NCBI GenBank assembly: GCA_002162675.1
Contig: MAAE01000051.1
Coordinates: forward strand, 1 to 44,455
DNA length: 44,455 nt
Reading direction: 5' to 3'
DNA from: Colwellia sp. 39_35_sub15_T18
GTDB lineage: Bacteria > Pseudomonadota > Gammaproteobacteria > Enterobacterales > Alteromonadaceae
The notes beneath the pieces are model-generated. The model was not told the DNA's origin, did no database searches, and was given only the letters and a program-made list of their open reading frames with translations. A program made the position numbers and the translations under genes. Position 1 is the first letter of the stretch. Each line of letters starts with the position of its first letter. Positions 1-8,891 of this stretch are shown one piece after another.

Positions 1-59
1 AGCTTTTTACCTTCTTGAAGTGCTTTTACTGCTTCTTGAAAATCGAATTGAGTTGTCAT
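1..59 (-). CDS. IS256-family transposase, 5' fragment (runs off the window)
   Basis: Only the first 19 codons are present, from the ATG at 57-59 to the window edge. The DFQEAV.AL..GK pattern is like IS256-family transposase N-termini. A DDE transposase would move the element by cutting and joining its terminal repeats. None of the catalytic region is visible, so an intact gene cannot be distinguished from a broken one. Confidence 0.5.
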   Translation of the reverse strand, partial: MTTQFDFQEAVKALQEGKK

Positions 60-115
60 ATGTCATTCCTGTTTTTACTAGTTTACTGAAATGACACAGA
101 TTTGTGAACACTACC
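1..115 (-). mobile_element. Partial IS256-type insertion sequence, transposase 5' end plus terminal sequence
   Basis: The minus strand begins a coding sequence at 59 (ATG, with AGGAA ahead of it) that runs off the window edge. The visible protein start is MTTQFDFQEAVKALQEGKK, which resembles the N-terminus of IS256-family transposases. Sequence at about 91-115 (GACACAGATTTGTG, then AACACTACC), read from outside as GGTAGTGTTCACAAATCTGT, resembles an IS256-type terminal inverted repeat, so I place the IS end near 115. The rest of the element lies outside the window. The family is inferred from 19 residues plus the terminus, and the boundary is approximate. Confidence 0.55.
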
Positions 116-367
116 TTTCTCTGTGAATTATAGCTGACTAGTATAGTCAAAACAGATCAGATTACACGTAGCGTTGGTTTTAATAACCACATATCAGCTG
201 GTTATCTATGAAAAGCCAAGTGTAAGAGTAGATAACAATATACCTTATTATCTCTCCTTACGTTAAGTCCAGTACTAAAAGGTATCGGACTTAGTAAGAT
301 GTATGGACGTTAGGGTGGTTGTCCCTGTCATTCTTTGTAGTTCTAATACACATTCTTAGTCTGTATT
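116..367. other. Intergenic region between IS end and helicase gene
   Basis: No coding potential is seen. The one structure is an imperfect hairpin at about 256-300, CTTAC-GT-TAAGTCC against GGACTTA-GTAAG, with a loop of about 15 bases. It lies downstream of the helicase stop codon on the minus strand and could end that transcript, although no clear T-run follows. Confidence 0.4.
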
Positions 368-2335
368 TTACAGTGAAAGTGCGTCTAAATAACGTTTTGA
401 GCGTGGGGTAAGTTCAATTTTGGTTTTCGGGTCTTTTATCTTTTCTACCAATGACCTTGAAATCACTAAATCCATCTCAAAAACAAACCGGGTTGCATTT
501 GTCTCTTTTTTAGGTGTTGATGACCAGACATTTTTATTCCAATGATCTAAGGTTTTATCTGTCGGTACAATTAAATGCAAATGTTGGATAGCTCTTGTTA
601 TAGCTACATAAAACAACCTTCTTTCTTCTTTTAAATCATCATTACTTTTAGTTCTTATAAAATCCAATTCTTTCGGTATAGTCGGCTCGTTATTCGTGCC
701 AGGATAAGCCTTATCTTCTAAGCCGATAAGGATAACATTATCCCATTCGAGTCCCTTTGAGCCATGCATCGTCGTTAAGTCATAGCGTATTTTATTTTCA
801 TCATGCTCTGTAGGATTGATTAGGATATCCAGTAAATCATTAACTGTTATTTCAAAGGTGTTTAATAGTTGTTGCATGAAGCTAATACCACGTATTTGGT
901 CATTGGACTCCCTGCGTAGAATTGACGATTCACTTATATTTAAAAATAGCCCTTTCTCATTAAATACTTTGTACAACGCTGATGCCATATTTGAACATGA
1001 AGAAGAACTATTTATCTCTTTTAGTGATTTAAATATCTTGCGATTTTGTTCTTGTTTTATATCGACTTTTTCTTTGATTATATTAAAAATATTATCTTTG
1101 TTTTTTGATATAGCCAATGTTAATTCATTGAGCATACCTTTCGGTAATCTAAAATCGAGCTGTTTGATAAAATTTCTAATCAGCCACTGAAAATTAGCTG
1201 TAGGTTTTATCCGGCTTAAATCACCATCTACTGCTAAACACATCAATAGCGTTAATAACGAAATTTCAGGTCGAGAAATGAGTTTTTGTTGTGACGACTT
1301 TACTCTATAAGGTAGATTGAGTAATTGAAGAACAATCTCTGGCTCGATAAGATCGGCATTAGACCTAGCAATAATAGCTGTTGAGCTGAATTTATTTTCT
1401 TTTTCACTATGCTCTAGCAGCTTTAATAAGTTAAGTCCCTGATGTATTGATACTTCTGTACTCTTATTTTTGGGATGACTTATACAGAAACTGCTATTTG
1501 AATCTTTGTTTTTACTAATTACTGAATTGGCTACATAAGATAGCTGGTGCCCGTATCTAAAAGTGCAAGACAAGTTGAAAATTTTTGTATTTTTAAAATC
1601 TCTTTCAAATATACCTTCAATAAAGTCAGGCCTACTTCCTCGCCACTCATAAATACATTGATTAACATCACCAACAACCATTACATTTGTTACAGGCTGA
1701 GTTAGTCCTTTAACCAGTTCATTCTGAATGTAATTTACATCTTGATACTCATCCACAATTACTTGTTTCAACACAGGTACAGAAAATTTATTTGAACGAA
1801 TTAATTGAACAGCTTCTGATAGGATATCATCAAACGTTCTCAATTTATATTGCTCTAATAATTCACAGTACTTTTTGTAGGCACGTTTATCTTTTTTATC
1901 AATATCCTTATAATTGGGATCTTGGTTTAAATCATTCGGTGTTAATTCCTCCAAACGCCAATTGGATATGTTTAACTCTAGTTTTTCAATTTCATTGTTT
2001 TCTACAAAACTACTCTCAATTTCGTTTCCGTAGAAATAACATTCCCTCAAAAGCTGCTGATATTTTGGACTTCCCTGTTCCACAAGCTCCTTATACGTTA
2101 TTAAGTTAAGCCTTTGACCTTCTTTAACCAGTTCAAGTGCATAACTATGAAATGTTCTTACATCGGGAATAGCTGATAAATTATATTTATCGGCTGATGT
2201 TTGTAATTTCTTTTTAAAGCTAAGTTGTGCTGCTTTGTTATACATAAGAATTAGTATACTTTGAGGCTCAACTCCTTGTTTAAGTAAGTTGGTTACTCGC
2301 ATAATCAATGTCGTGGTTTTACCACTACCAGGCAC
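368..2335 (-). CDS. UvrD/Rep-like superfamily 1A DNA helicase
   Basis: ATP-dependent SF1A helicase with all motifs in order: Walker A GSGKTTT at the extreme N-terminus, motif II VDEYQDV near residue 195, motif III GDVNQCIYEWRG near 222, motif IV CTFRYGHQL near 257, motif V MHGSKGLEWDNVIL near 525 and motif VI RLFYVAITRA near 575. The GTG at 2335 falls just before Walker A, so this start would lose the Q-motif region. The same frame stays open to 2416 and reads LTPRPRSANIIKHTHGHALV before the Walker A, which fits the family, but it has no ATG, GTG or TTG. Translation may therefore start at a rare codon or by frameshifting from the overlapping CoiA-like gene. The pair could be a defence or DNA-processing module, which is inference. 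Confidence 0.85.
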   Translation of the reverse strand: MPGSGKTTTLIMRVTNLLKQGVEPQSILILMYNKAAQLSFKKKLQTSADKYNLSAIPDVRTFHSYALELVKEGQRLNLITYKELVEQGSPKYQQLLRECYFYGNEIESSFVENNEIEKLELNISNWRLEELTPNDLNQDPNYKDIDKKDKRAYKKYCELLEQYKLRTFDDILSEAVQLIRSNKFSVPVLKQVIVDEYQDVNYIQNELVKGLTQPVTNVMVVGDVNQCIYEWRGSRPDFIEGIFERDFKNTKIFNLSCTFRYGHQLSYVANSVISKNKDSNSSFCISHPKNKSTEVSIHQGLNLLKLLEHSEKENKFSSTAIIARSNADLIEPEIVLQLLNLPYRVKSSQQKLISRPEISLLTLLMCLAVDGDLSRIKPTANFQWLIRNFIKQLDFRLPKGMLNELTLAISKNKDNIFNIIKEKVDIKQEQNRKIFKSLKEINSSSSCSNMASALYKVFNEKGLFLNISESSILRRESNDQIRGISFMQQLLNTFEITVNDLLDILINPTEHDENKIRYDLTTMHGSKGLEWDNVILIGLEDKAYPGTNNEPTIPKELDFIRTKSNDDLKEERRLFYVAITRAIQHLHLIVPTDKTLDHWNKNVWSSTPKKETNATRFVFEMDLVISRSLVEKIKDPKTKIELTPRSKRYLDALSL

Positions 2336-3326
2336 CGCTTTTACAAGGGCATGACCATGAGTATGCTTTATAATGTTTGCAGACCTTGGCCTCGGTGTAA
2401 GGAACGCTAGTACGCTTTACTGTACAAACAGTTTTTCCATCATCCCAGCCTTTAGCGCTGGCACACTTCAAGCAATTTTCATAGACATTTCTCGGGTCCA
2501 TATCTTTAACTAAACAGGTTATTTTTTCGGACTTAATCAGATTATCTAAAGTTACGGGCCAACAATTACTGACTTCTAATTCTTCGATTGATAAATAATT
2601 AAATGATTGAACGACTTTGTTTAAACGACCACTAGGACTCAACGACCATGTTTCAAATTTGTGTGAGTTTAATTTACAGTTTCCATGGCACTCATGAACT
2701 GACCTTTCCTTAGCGTCGAAGTTGTATAAAGAGATGTTTGCGTGGTTTATAGATAAGTCACATTCTTGAATATACTTAATATCATTTTCATCATTCACGG
2801 ATATTTCTATTATTGGTATATCTGAAGCAATTTTCTCTTCAGTACACGCGTGAGTTACAAAAATTTCAATATAACAGCGGTTGTCATTATCGACGTTAGA
2901 TAACATTACATCTGGAGTAAACCCAGTTTTCTTATCGTATAACTCTAAGGTCGCTTTGTTAAATAAGCTTTTAAGGTTGTATTTGGCATCTACCAACTCA
3001 GTACAGCTAACACTGTCGTCTTGTAAGAACTTTTGCTTACTACTCTTACAGGTTATAGATCTTTCTAATAAAAGAGAGAGCGGCTCAATTGATTCATTAA
3101 ACCTATTATAAAAAGCTGTTTTTGCGGCGTTGTGCAAATAACTTTCGTAACTACAAGTGGCATTGTTATGACGAAAATGATGTACGTTAATTTTACCTTT
3201 TACAGCTACCATTACATCACTGCAACCAGAGCAAGAATACGTTTTATGTTTTACAGCATGAGATATATGAATCAATCCACCAGCGCAATCAATTGCGTAG
3301 GCATATTGAGCAGAAGAAACAACCAT
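2325..3326 (-). CDS. CoiA-like protein, zinc-binding and putative PD-(D/E)XK nuclease
   Basis: 333 residues, resembling the competence-protein CoiA family. The N-terminus has a zinc-ribbon-like segment (C32-x2-C35, then HHFRH at 49-53 and C58). The middle has a nuclease-like arrangement: D139 in GFTPDV, then E154 in CYIEIFVTH, matching the spaced acidic residues of PD-(D/E)XK folds. The C-terminus is Cys-rich, with CHGNC and CLKC. The gene overlaps the helicase gene downstream by 11 bases, or by about 90 if the helicase Q-motif region is translated. The role of CoiA proteins is poorly defined. Beside a helicase, an IS and a Fic gene, a nuclease-helicase defence pair is possible but unproven. 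Confidence 0.6.
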   Translation of the reverse strand: MVVSSAQYAYAIDCAGGLIHISHAVKHKTYSCSGCSDVMVAVKGKINVHHFRHNNATCSYESYLHNAAKTAFYNRFNESIEPLSLLLERSITCKSSKQKFLQDDSVSCTELVDAKYNLKSLFNKATLELYDKKTGFTPDVMLSNVDNDNRCYIEIFVTHACTEEKIASDIPIIEISVNDENDIKYIQECDLSINHANISLYNFDAKERSVHECHGNCKLNSHKFETWSLSPSGRLNKVVQSFNYLSIEELEVSNCWPVTLDNLIKSEKITCLVKDMDPRNVYENCLKCASAKGWDDGKTVCTVKRTSVPYTEAKVCKHYKAYSWSCPCKSGAW

Positions 3327-3388
3327 TACTACTCTTCCTTGAACGTTACATTTTCTTTAAAACTAAGTTTTTCATTAAACACTAGTTA

Positions 3389-3402
3389 TAGAAACGTTTC
3401 TA
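3389..3402. promoter_or_regulatory. 14-bp palindrome upstream of the coiA-like/helicase pair
   Basis: TAGAAACGTTTCTA is a perfect palindrome 63-76 bases upstream of the coiA-like start. This is a plausible place for an operator controlling the coiA-helicase transcript. No regulator gene is adjacent. Confidence 0.35.
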
Positions 3403-3611
3403 GTCATCAATTAGAATAAAGATCCCGGCGGTAGTTAGCAAAGTCGAATAAAAGATCTTTGCGATACGATTAAGCACCTCATCTAGAACCCTTATAAATT
3501 ATCAAAACTTTAAAGTCTTGGGGTTCTGTTCTTACTTGGATTAACAAATGCATTAATACCTGATCACCAATAATTATTATTGCTGAATACGTTTTACTGG
3601 GTTCTTCTTAA
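3403..3611. other. Intergenic region between the coiA-like gene and fic
   Basis: Non-coding. It contains an inverted repeat, AGAACCC at 3485-3491 and GGGTTCT at 3521-3527, around an AT-rich 29-base spacer. It lies downstream of fic on the minus strand but has no terminator-like T-run. Nothing else was recognised. Confidence 0.35.
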
Positions 3612-4961
3612 CTACCGGTTGATATATTTTTTAAGTTTAGCCAAAGCATCACTGTTACCTTCCGCTAACTGCTGATAATGTTCTATTAATTCAATAAGCT
3701 TAGGGTTAAATTGGTCTTGATAAAAATCAACGTTTCTTTGGATGTTGTGTAATAGTTTTTCTAATGTTTCCTCGATGAATTTATCTCTACTACCTTTTTG
3801 AGACAATAAATTTGTGCTTTTGAAAACATTGTTTTCGACAAGTTTAATCAGATAGCGAATGTTTCGTTTACCTGAGCCTTCTACAGTTAAAACGCCTTTT
3901 TCAATAAAGCTTTTTAAATCTCTGGTCGCTGTAGCAAGTGAACAACCAGTTATAGCTCGATATTTTTCATTACTAATACCATCAGTAATAAAGCCTTCTG
4001 GCCCTGAAGCAAACATTCTTAATAATGCTTTTTTTTGTCTTTCATTCAGTGTTGTTTGATGATGCCTATCCCAAAACTTGGATTTTTCTAATATGAAGTC
4101 AACTTTCTTTGTTGCTGAAACTTGTGAGTCATGAACAATATTTACAAACCAGTTAATCCAGCTTGAAATGTTCAAGGTTTTATTGGTGCTCTGAAGCTCT
4201 TGGTAATACTGTTTTCTATTACTGTTAATTGTTGCTGAAAGGCTAAATAGTGGTGGACTCTCAAAGTCTTGATAAAGTGCATGCTCTGCTATCGCTCTTC
4301 CTATGCGACCATTGCCATCTTCAAATGGATGAATTGACACAAACCATAAATGAGCAATAGCTGCTCTTACTGGCCCTGATAGCTTACTTGCGTTTTTATT
4401 GGATGTGAAATTGTACCAATCGAAGAATTGTTCCATTTCTTTGGTAACTTCTTCTCTTGATGTACCTGGCGCTTTGAAGACGACTTCTATGTTTCCATAT
4501 AAGTCGTCTTTGATTACATCAACGGTTTCATTTCGATATTCACCTTTGAGTATCGGTTTTCTAGAATTTTCATCTTCCTGAAGCAATAACTTGTGCCAAT
4601 AGCAAAGTTTCTCTTTGTTAAGTTGTTGACTAAGGCTTTCTCTGACATTGATCAGTAGTGCAGCAATGCCCTCTTCTTTTAAATGTGGGGTTGAACTTGA
4701 GCCAACGTTAAGACCAAGAAAACGAGCTACGGATGAACGAACCTCCTCTCGATTAAGGTTTTCACCCTCTATTTCACTAGAGTTTATGGCTTCTTCAACG
4801 ATTAATAAGATATGAGCTTCTTGCTGAAATTCTAAGTTTAATTGTGCTAACCGACCGAGCAGGCTATATGCCTGTTGTTGATACCTTTGAATAATAGGAT
4901 CTGATTCACTTGAGTTATAAATGAATTTTGGCCAATTAGGGTGTTGCCAATTATATTTCAT
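3612..4961 (-). CDS. Fic-domain protein (AMP-transferase type) with self-inhibitory helix and C-terminal winged helix
   Basis: 449 residues. The canonical Fic motif HPFEDGNGRIGR starts at catalytic H211. The inhibitory motif SSEIEG (61-66) matches (S/T)xxxE(G/N) and lies N-terminal to the Fic core, so this is a class II self-inhibited Fic enzyme. The N-terminus resembles the DUF4172 domain common in such proteins. Residues of about 305-370 form a winged-helix DNA-binding segment (ISNEKYRAITG...ATATRDLKSFIEKG). Fic enzymes usually transfer AMP from ATP to a hydroxyl on a target protein; the target here is unknown. The winged helix and the inverted repeat over the start codon suggest autoregulation. 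No partner gene is adjacent. Confidence 0.88.
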   Translation of the reverse strand: MKYNWQHPNWPKFIYNSSESDPIIQRYQQQAYSLLGRLAQLNLEFQQEAHILLIVEEAINSSEIEGENLNREEVRSSVARFLGLNVGSSSTPHLKEEGIAALLINVRESLSQQLNKEKLCYWHKLLLQEDENSRKPILKGEYRNETVDVIKDDLYGNIEVVFKAPGTSREEVTKEMEQFFDWYNFTSNKNASKLSGPVRAAIAHLWFVSIHPFEDGNGRIGRAIAEHALYQDFESPPLFSLSATINSNRKQYYQELQSTNKTLNISSWINWFVNIVHDSQVSATKKVDFILEKSKFWDRHHQTTLNERQKKALLRMFASGPEGFITDGISNEKYRAITGCSLATATRDLKSFIEKGVLTVEGSGKRNIRYLIKLVENNVFKSTNLLSQKGSRDKFIEETLEKLLHNIQRNVDFYQDQFNPKLIELIEHYQQLAEGNSDALAKLKKYINR

Positions 4962-4990
4962 GAGTTAAAAACACCTTTCTTTTAACTCAT
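4960..4990 (-). promoter_or_regulatory. Perfect 11-bp inverted repeat over the fic ribosome-binding site and start codon
   Basis: ATGAGTTAAAA (4960-4970) and TTTTAACTCAT (4980-4990) are exact inverted copies separated by 9 bases. On the minus strand the loop holds the fic Shine-Dalgarno sequence (AAAGGTG), and the second arm ends within the start codon (4959-4961). A further half-site, TGAGTTAA, lies at about 5005. It could be a DNA operator for the Fic winged helix or an mRNA hairpin limiting translation. Confidence 0.6.
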
Positions 4991-5122
4991 AATACCTTGT
5001 ATGTTGAGTTAATAAAAGTGATTTTTTACCTCAGACCACTATTCAGCCGTACCCGTTTCTTACTTAATTGTCAGATACCTTTGTATTAATTAGTGTCCTG
5101 GTTTTTAGTTTCCCTGTAACAT

Positions 5123-6907
5123 TTAAAAATAATTGAGCAACTTTTGATAATAAGGGTTATTGCTAGCCAGTTGTTGGTGACTACCTTGAGCCACAATTTC
5201 ACCCTGCTCCATCAGCACTATTTTATCCATTGCTTCTAACATTAAAGGTTTATGAGTAACCACCAGTAAACTTTGTTGCTGCTGTTTTACATGAGCTAAA
5301 ATGTTATTCATCACCGATAGTTCGTTATGGCGATCTAATCCTTTGGTCGGTTCATCTAAAATAAGTACTTTGGCAGGACGAAGTAATAATTGCGCTATTT
5401 GTAGTCTTTGCGCTTGTCCGCCAGATAATCCTGTACCCGTTGAACCCAGCCATGTATCTAAGCCGTTAGGTAAAGTATCAATAAAAGTATCTAAATTAAC
5501 TAATTGACAAACATTACGTATTTCTTGTTGAGTGGCATCAGGTTTTGCTAGGCGCAAATTGTCGGCAATACTGGCATCAAAAAGGTGTCCTTGCTGACTC
5601 ATTAATGCAATATGTTGCCGTAATGAGTCAGGATCTAATAAACTTAAATCACGCTCTGCAAGCGTTATTCTGCCTTTGTGGTGTTTGTTTTTAACCGAAG
5701 GATTTACTGATGATTTTTCGGCTGAAAGCGCTATACCTGTTGGCCAAAACCCCATCAATAAATTAACCAGGGTTGATTTGCCCGCGCCACTGGCACCAAT
5801 TAAGGCGACTTTTTCGCCTTTTTTTATCGATAAATTGATATTGGTTAAACTTGCTGACTTTTGCTCTGGATAACAAAAAGTTAATGCTTCAAAACAAATA
5901 TCACCGTGTTTTGCTGTTTGCTCAGCAATACCAAGGTCGACGGGTTTTTCTTTATCGATAATAGCGAATAGCCTTGTGGCGCTGGCTAGGCTTTGGGGTA
6001 ATAGCTGTAACGCCAGCGGCATGCTACTGACGGTTTCAAAGCTCACTAACACAAGTAAAATAACCGCCACTAAAGATTTGCTGTCGACCTGACCCGTTAA
6101 GATTTGTGGTAATAAAATATATAAACAGGCTAAGGCCGATAAATGCACGAGTAAAAAAGTCATCGCGCTTAAACTCGCGTTAATTTTGACTAAACGATAA
6201 CCGACACCATAATACTGCTTAGTCATGCTTATTATTGAGCGCTGATAACTGATGCTTACTTGATAAACTAATAAGGTTTTAATGGCGCCAATGCCATTCA
6301 CTAACTCTTCAGTGAGGAGGCTTTCTAAACGAGATTTTTCTTCTGCAAGCCCTTTTGAGGATAAATAGCTTATTAGTGGCAAAACAAGCGCAACAATCAA
6401 TAATGCAGTTAACATCAGCCAAGCAATCGTTGGCGAGAAAAGCGCGAGTGCATAACAAACAATAGGCACTGAAAGTAACGCAACAACCATGGGTAACAAT
6501 ACCCGTAAATAAAAATTATCAAGATTATCTATATCTTGTTGTAATCTCGCTAATAGATCGCCTGAGCGTAAATCAAGACGATAATAAGGTAATAAGGGTT
6601 CAAGCTGTTGATAGAAATAATGACGTAAATGCGCCAAGGCGTTAAATGTTGCTCTATGGGTTAACATGCGTTCGGCGTAACGACCCGCCGTACGTACAAT
6701 CGCTAAAAAGCGAATAATGGCTGCCGGAGTAAAATAATTTACCGTTATGCCTGTGGTTCCTGCGATGGCCATTAGGGTAATAAACCAGCCAGAAACCGCT
6801 AATAAACTAATATTGGCGACCACGGTGATAACTGACAGCAATGCACCCAACAACATCAAGGGTAATTGTGGTTTAAGTAAACTCATTAAGCGAATAAAAA
6901 CCTTCAT
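5123..6907 (-). CDS. cydC: Heterodimeric ABC transporter CydDC, subunit CydC
   Basis: Half of the inner-membrane CydDC exporter (reported substrates cysteine/glutathione or haem) needed to assemble cytochrome bd. It has an N-terminal six-helix membrane domain and a C-terminal ATPase with Walker A GASGAGKST, signature LSGGQAQRL and Walker B VLILDEPTKGLD. I choose the ATG at 6905-6907 (594 residues; MKVFIRLMS) because a strong AGGAGGGG ribosome-binding site precedes it, 13 bases after the cydD stop. An in-frame ATG further upstream would overlap cydD and adds a soluble segment. It is the last gene of the cydA-B-X-D-C run. Confidence 0.93.
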   Translation of the reverse strand: MKVFIRLMSLLKPQLPLMLLGALLSVITVVANISLLAVSGWFITLMAIAGTTGITVNYFTPAAIIRFLAIVRTAGRYAERMLTHRATFNALAHLRHYFYQQLEPLLPYYRLDLRSGDLLARLQQDIDNLDNFYLRVLLPMVVALLSVPIVCYALALFSPTIAWLMLTALLIVALVLPLISYLSSKGLAEEKSRLESLLTEELVNGIGAIKTLLVYQVSISYQRSIISMTKQYYGVGYRLVKINASLSAMTFLLVHLSALACLYILLPQILTGQVDSKSLVAVILLVLVSFETVSSMPLALQLLPQSLASATRLFAIIDKEKPVDLGIAEQTAKHGDICFEALTFCYPEQKSASLTNINLSIKKGEKVALIGASGAGKSTLVNLLMGFWPTGIALSAEKSSVNPSVKNKHHKGRITLAERDLSLLDPDSLRQHIALMSQQGHLFDASIADNLRLAKPDATQQEIRNVCQLVNLDTFIDTLPNGLDTWLGSTGTGLSGGQAQRLQIAQLLLRPAKVLILDEPTKGLDRHNELSVMNNILAHVKQQQQSLLVVTHKPLMLEAMDKIVLMEQGEIVAQGSHQQLASNNPYYQKLLNYF

Positions 6908-6920
6908 ACGTTCCCCTCCT

Positions 6921-8666
6921 TCATGCCTTAATCTGCTGTGCGTAATAACCATCATTTATTAGCAGTTCTTGATGACTACCTGACTCTATTATTTGCCCTT
7001 GCTCAAGCACGATAATTTTTTTAGCGTTAACAACCGTATGCAAACGATGCGCTATCACGATAACAATATGGTTTTTAGCGTAGGCATTGATTGATGCCGT
7101 GATAATTTTTTCAGTTTGCTGATCAAGGTGACTGGTTGGCTCATCAAGCACCAACACTTTCGGTTGATGATAAAATACTCGCGCTAGCGCTAAACGCTGA
7201 GTTTGGCCACCTGAAAGCCCTGCCCCAGCCTCGCCAATTTGACTTTCAATACCGTGCTCAAGTGTTTGTAAAAAATTGGCTAAACCTGCTTTTTCAAGTG
7301 CTGTAATAACAAGTTCAGCTTTATAATTGGCTGACAGTGCGATATTTGATGCTAATGAACCGTAAAAAACTTGCGGCTGTTGTGCAATCCAGCCACAGTG
7401 TTGTAACCAGCCATCGCGGTTAGTGCTATTTAAGGGAGCGCCGTTAATGGTTACTTGCCCTGAATTAGGCAAAATAAAACCTAACACCATATCAATTAAA
7501 GTCGACTTACCCGCGCCACTTTCACCAATAACCGCATATAGCCCTGGCGATGAAAACTCAACATTCACTTTGGTTAAGGCATTACTACGTTCAGGGTAAG
7601 CAAATTCGGCTTGGGTAAACTTGATAGTGAAAGGCGCGGTAAATGGTGATTGTTGCGTATTTTTTACCTGTGGATTATTCAGTATTTCAACCAAGTCTTC
7701 TGCTGCCGTCACCCCTGCCATTTTGGCATGATATTGCGTGCCCAGCTGCCTGAACGGCAAGTAAAACTCAGGTGCTAGCAATAACACCCATAAGGCAAAA
7801 ACGTAGTCGACATCGCCATAGTACAAACGAAAGCCTAAAATAACCGCCACTAAAGCGATTGAAATAGAAGCTAAAAACTCTAAAACGAATGATGAAAGAA
7901 AGGCGATTTTCAAAATATCCATAGTTTGATCGCCATAATCATCACTGATTTTTTTTACGGCGGCTATCTCTCTGCGTGAAGCATTAAATATTTTAAGCTG
8001 TGTTAATCCTTGGATTATATCGAGAAAATGGCTGCTCATTCGCTGTAGTTTAAGCCAGTGTTGTTGATTTAATCGTTGTGCTTTATGGCCAATAAGGATC
8101 ATAAAAAATGGCACCATTGGCGCGGTAAACAACAATATTAAGCCTGACTGCCAATCAATAGGAAATACCGCAATAAGTATTGCTAAGGGAATAACGGCGC
8201 AATAAGCAATGACAGGAAGATAACCGGCAAAGTAGTCTTCTAATGATTCAACGCCTTGGTGTAATAAATGGCTTAACTTAGCGCTGCCCTTGGTTTGTGT
8301 GTAAGCCGGGCCAAGTTGAAACAAGCGATTAAGCAATTTTGAGCGAATATTCGCTTTAATAAACTGAGCGCCACGACGGCTATAACATTCACTAAAATAA
8401 CCCAAGGCCGCCCGACATAAAATGACAGCAACTAACGTCATACTAACGAGGCTGGTATCGGCTATATTGTTAGTTAAACTGATTTCTGTGCTATTAAATA
8501 TAGTTATATCAATAAGGTAAGCAAGCATTGCGGTTTGTACAATCATTAATAATCCATTTAATGATCCTAACGCAATAGCCGTGCTTAACTTACCTTGTGC
8601 ACGCTTTTTATGAGACTTAAGCCAGCGGTTAATTTGCTTTTTTTGCGTTTCAGTTTTATCTATCAT
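6921..8666 (-). CDS. cydD: Heterodimeric ABC transporter CydDC, subunit CydD
   Basis: 581 residues, the partner of CydC, with an N-terminal transmembrane domain followed by an ATPase domain. Visible motifs are Walker A GESGAGKST, signature LSGGQTQRLALAR and Walker B VLVLDEPTSHLD. Length and order (cydD before cydC) match the family. CydDC exports small thiols or binds haem on the periplasmic side and is required for haem insertion into the bd oxidase encoded just upstream. No strong ribosome-binding site precedes the ATG at 8666. Confidence 0.93.
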   Translation of the reverse strand: MIDKTETQKKQINRWLKSHKKRAQGKLSTAIALGSLNGLLMIVQTAMLAYLIDITIFNSTEISLTNNIADTSLVSMTLVAVILCRAALGYFSECYSRRGAQFIKANIRSKLLNRLFQLGPAYTQTKGSAKLSHLLHQGVESLEDYFAGYLPVIAYCAVIPLAILIAVFPIDWQSGLILLFTAPMVPFFMILIGHKAQRLNQQHWLKLQRMSSHFLDIIQGLTQLKIFNASRREIAAVKKISDDYGDQTMDILKIAFLSSFVLEFLASISIALVAVILGFRLYYGDVDYVFALWVLLLAPEFYLPFRQLGTQYHAKMAGVTAAEDLVEILNNPQVKNTQQSPFTAPFTIKFTQAEFAYPERSNALTKVNVEFSSPGLYAVIGESGAGKSTLIDMVLGFILPNSGQVTINGAPLNSTNRDGWLQHCGWIAQQPQVFYGSLASNIALSANYKAELVITALEKAGLANFLQTLEHGIESQIGEAGAGLSGGQTQRLALARVFYHQPKVLVLDEPTSHLDQQTEKIITASINAYAKNHIVIVIAHRLHTVVNAKKIIVLEQGQIIESGSHQELLINDGYYAQQIKA

Positions 8667-8683
8667 CTTACATTTTGCTCAGC

Positions 8684-8705
8684 ACCTCGGTGCTCTCTGT
8701 GGTAA
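8684..8705. repeat. Short copy of a dispersed repeat (CTCGGTGCTCTCTGTGGTAA)
   Basis: This sequence matches the right part of the longer repeat at 38378-38482 almost exactly. It lies between cydX and cydD. It looks like a fragment of a REP-like family in intergenic DNA of this genome. Confidence 0.5.
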
Positions 8706-8739
8706 AGCTTTCGAACAGGATAAAGACACTTTTTTATGG

Positions 8740-8865
8740 TTACTCGTCGCTATTTTGATCTTTAGCTACATTGTCTACATGCTGCTCCATTTCGTACCAC
8801 ATAACATTAATTATCCCTAAAGATACCGCGAGTAATACTCCTAAAACCCAACTAAAATACCACAT
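8740..8865 (-). CDS. cydX: Cytochrome bd oxidase small subunit CydX (YbgT family)
   Basis: A 41-residue protein starting MWYFSWVLGVLLAVSLGIIN, with one transmembrane helix and an acidic tail ending QNSDE. The MWYFxWxLG start followed by a Met-Trp-x-Glu segment (VMWYEMEQ) is typical of CydX, the single-helix subunit that stabilises the haem groups of cytochrome bd. It has a good ribosome-binding site (AGAGGA) and lies 26 bases after cydB, as in enteric cyd operons. Confidence 0.93.
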   Translation of the reverse strand: MWYFSWVLGVLLAVSLGIINVMWYEMEQHVDNVAKDQNSDE

Positions 8866-8891
8866 AATTTTTCCTCTAATTTTGCTTAATA

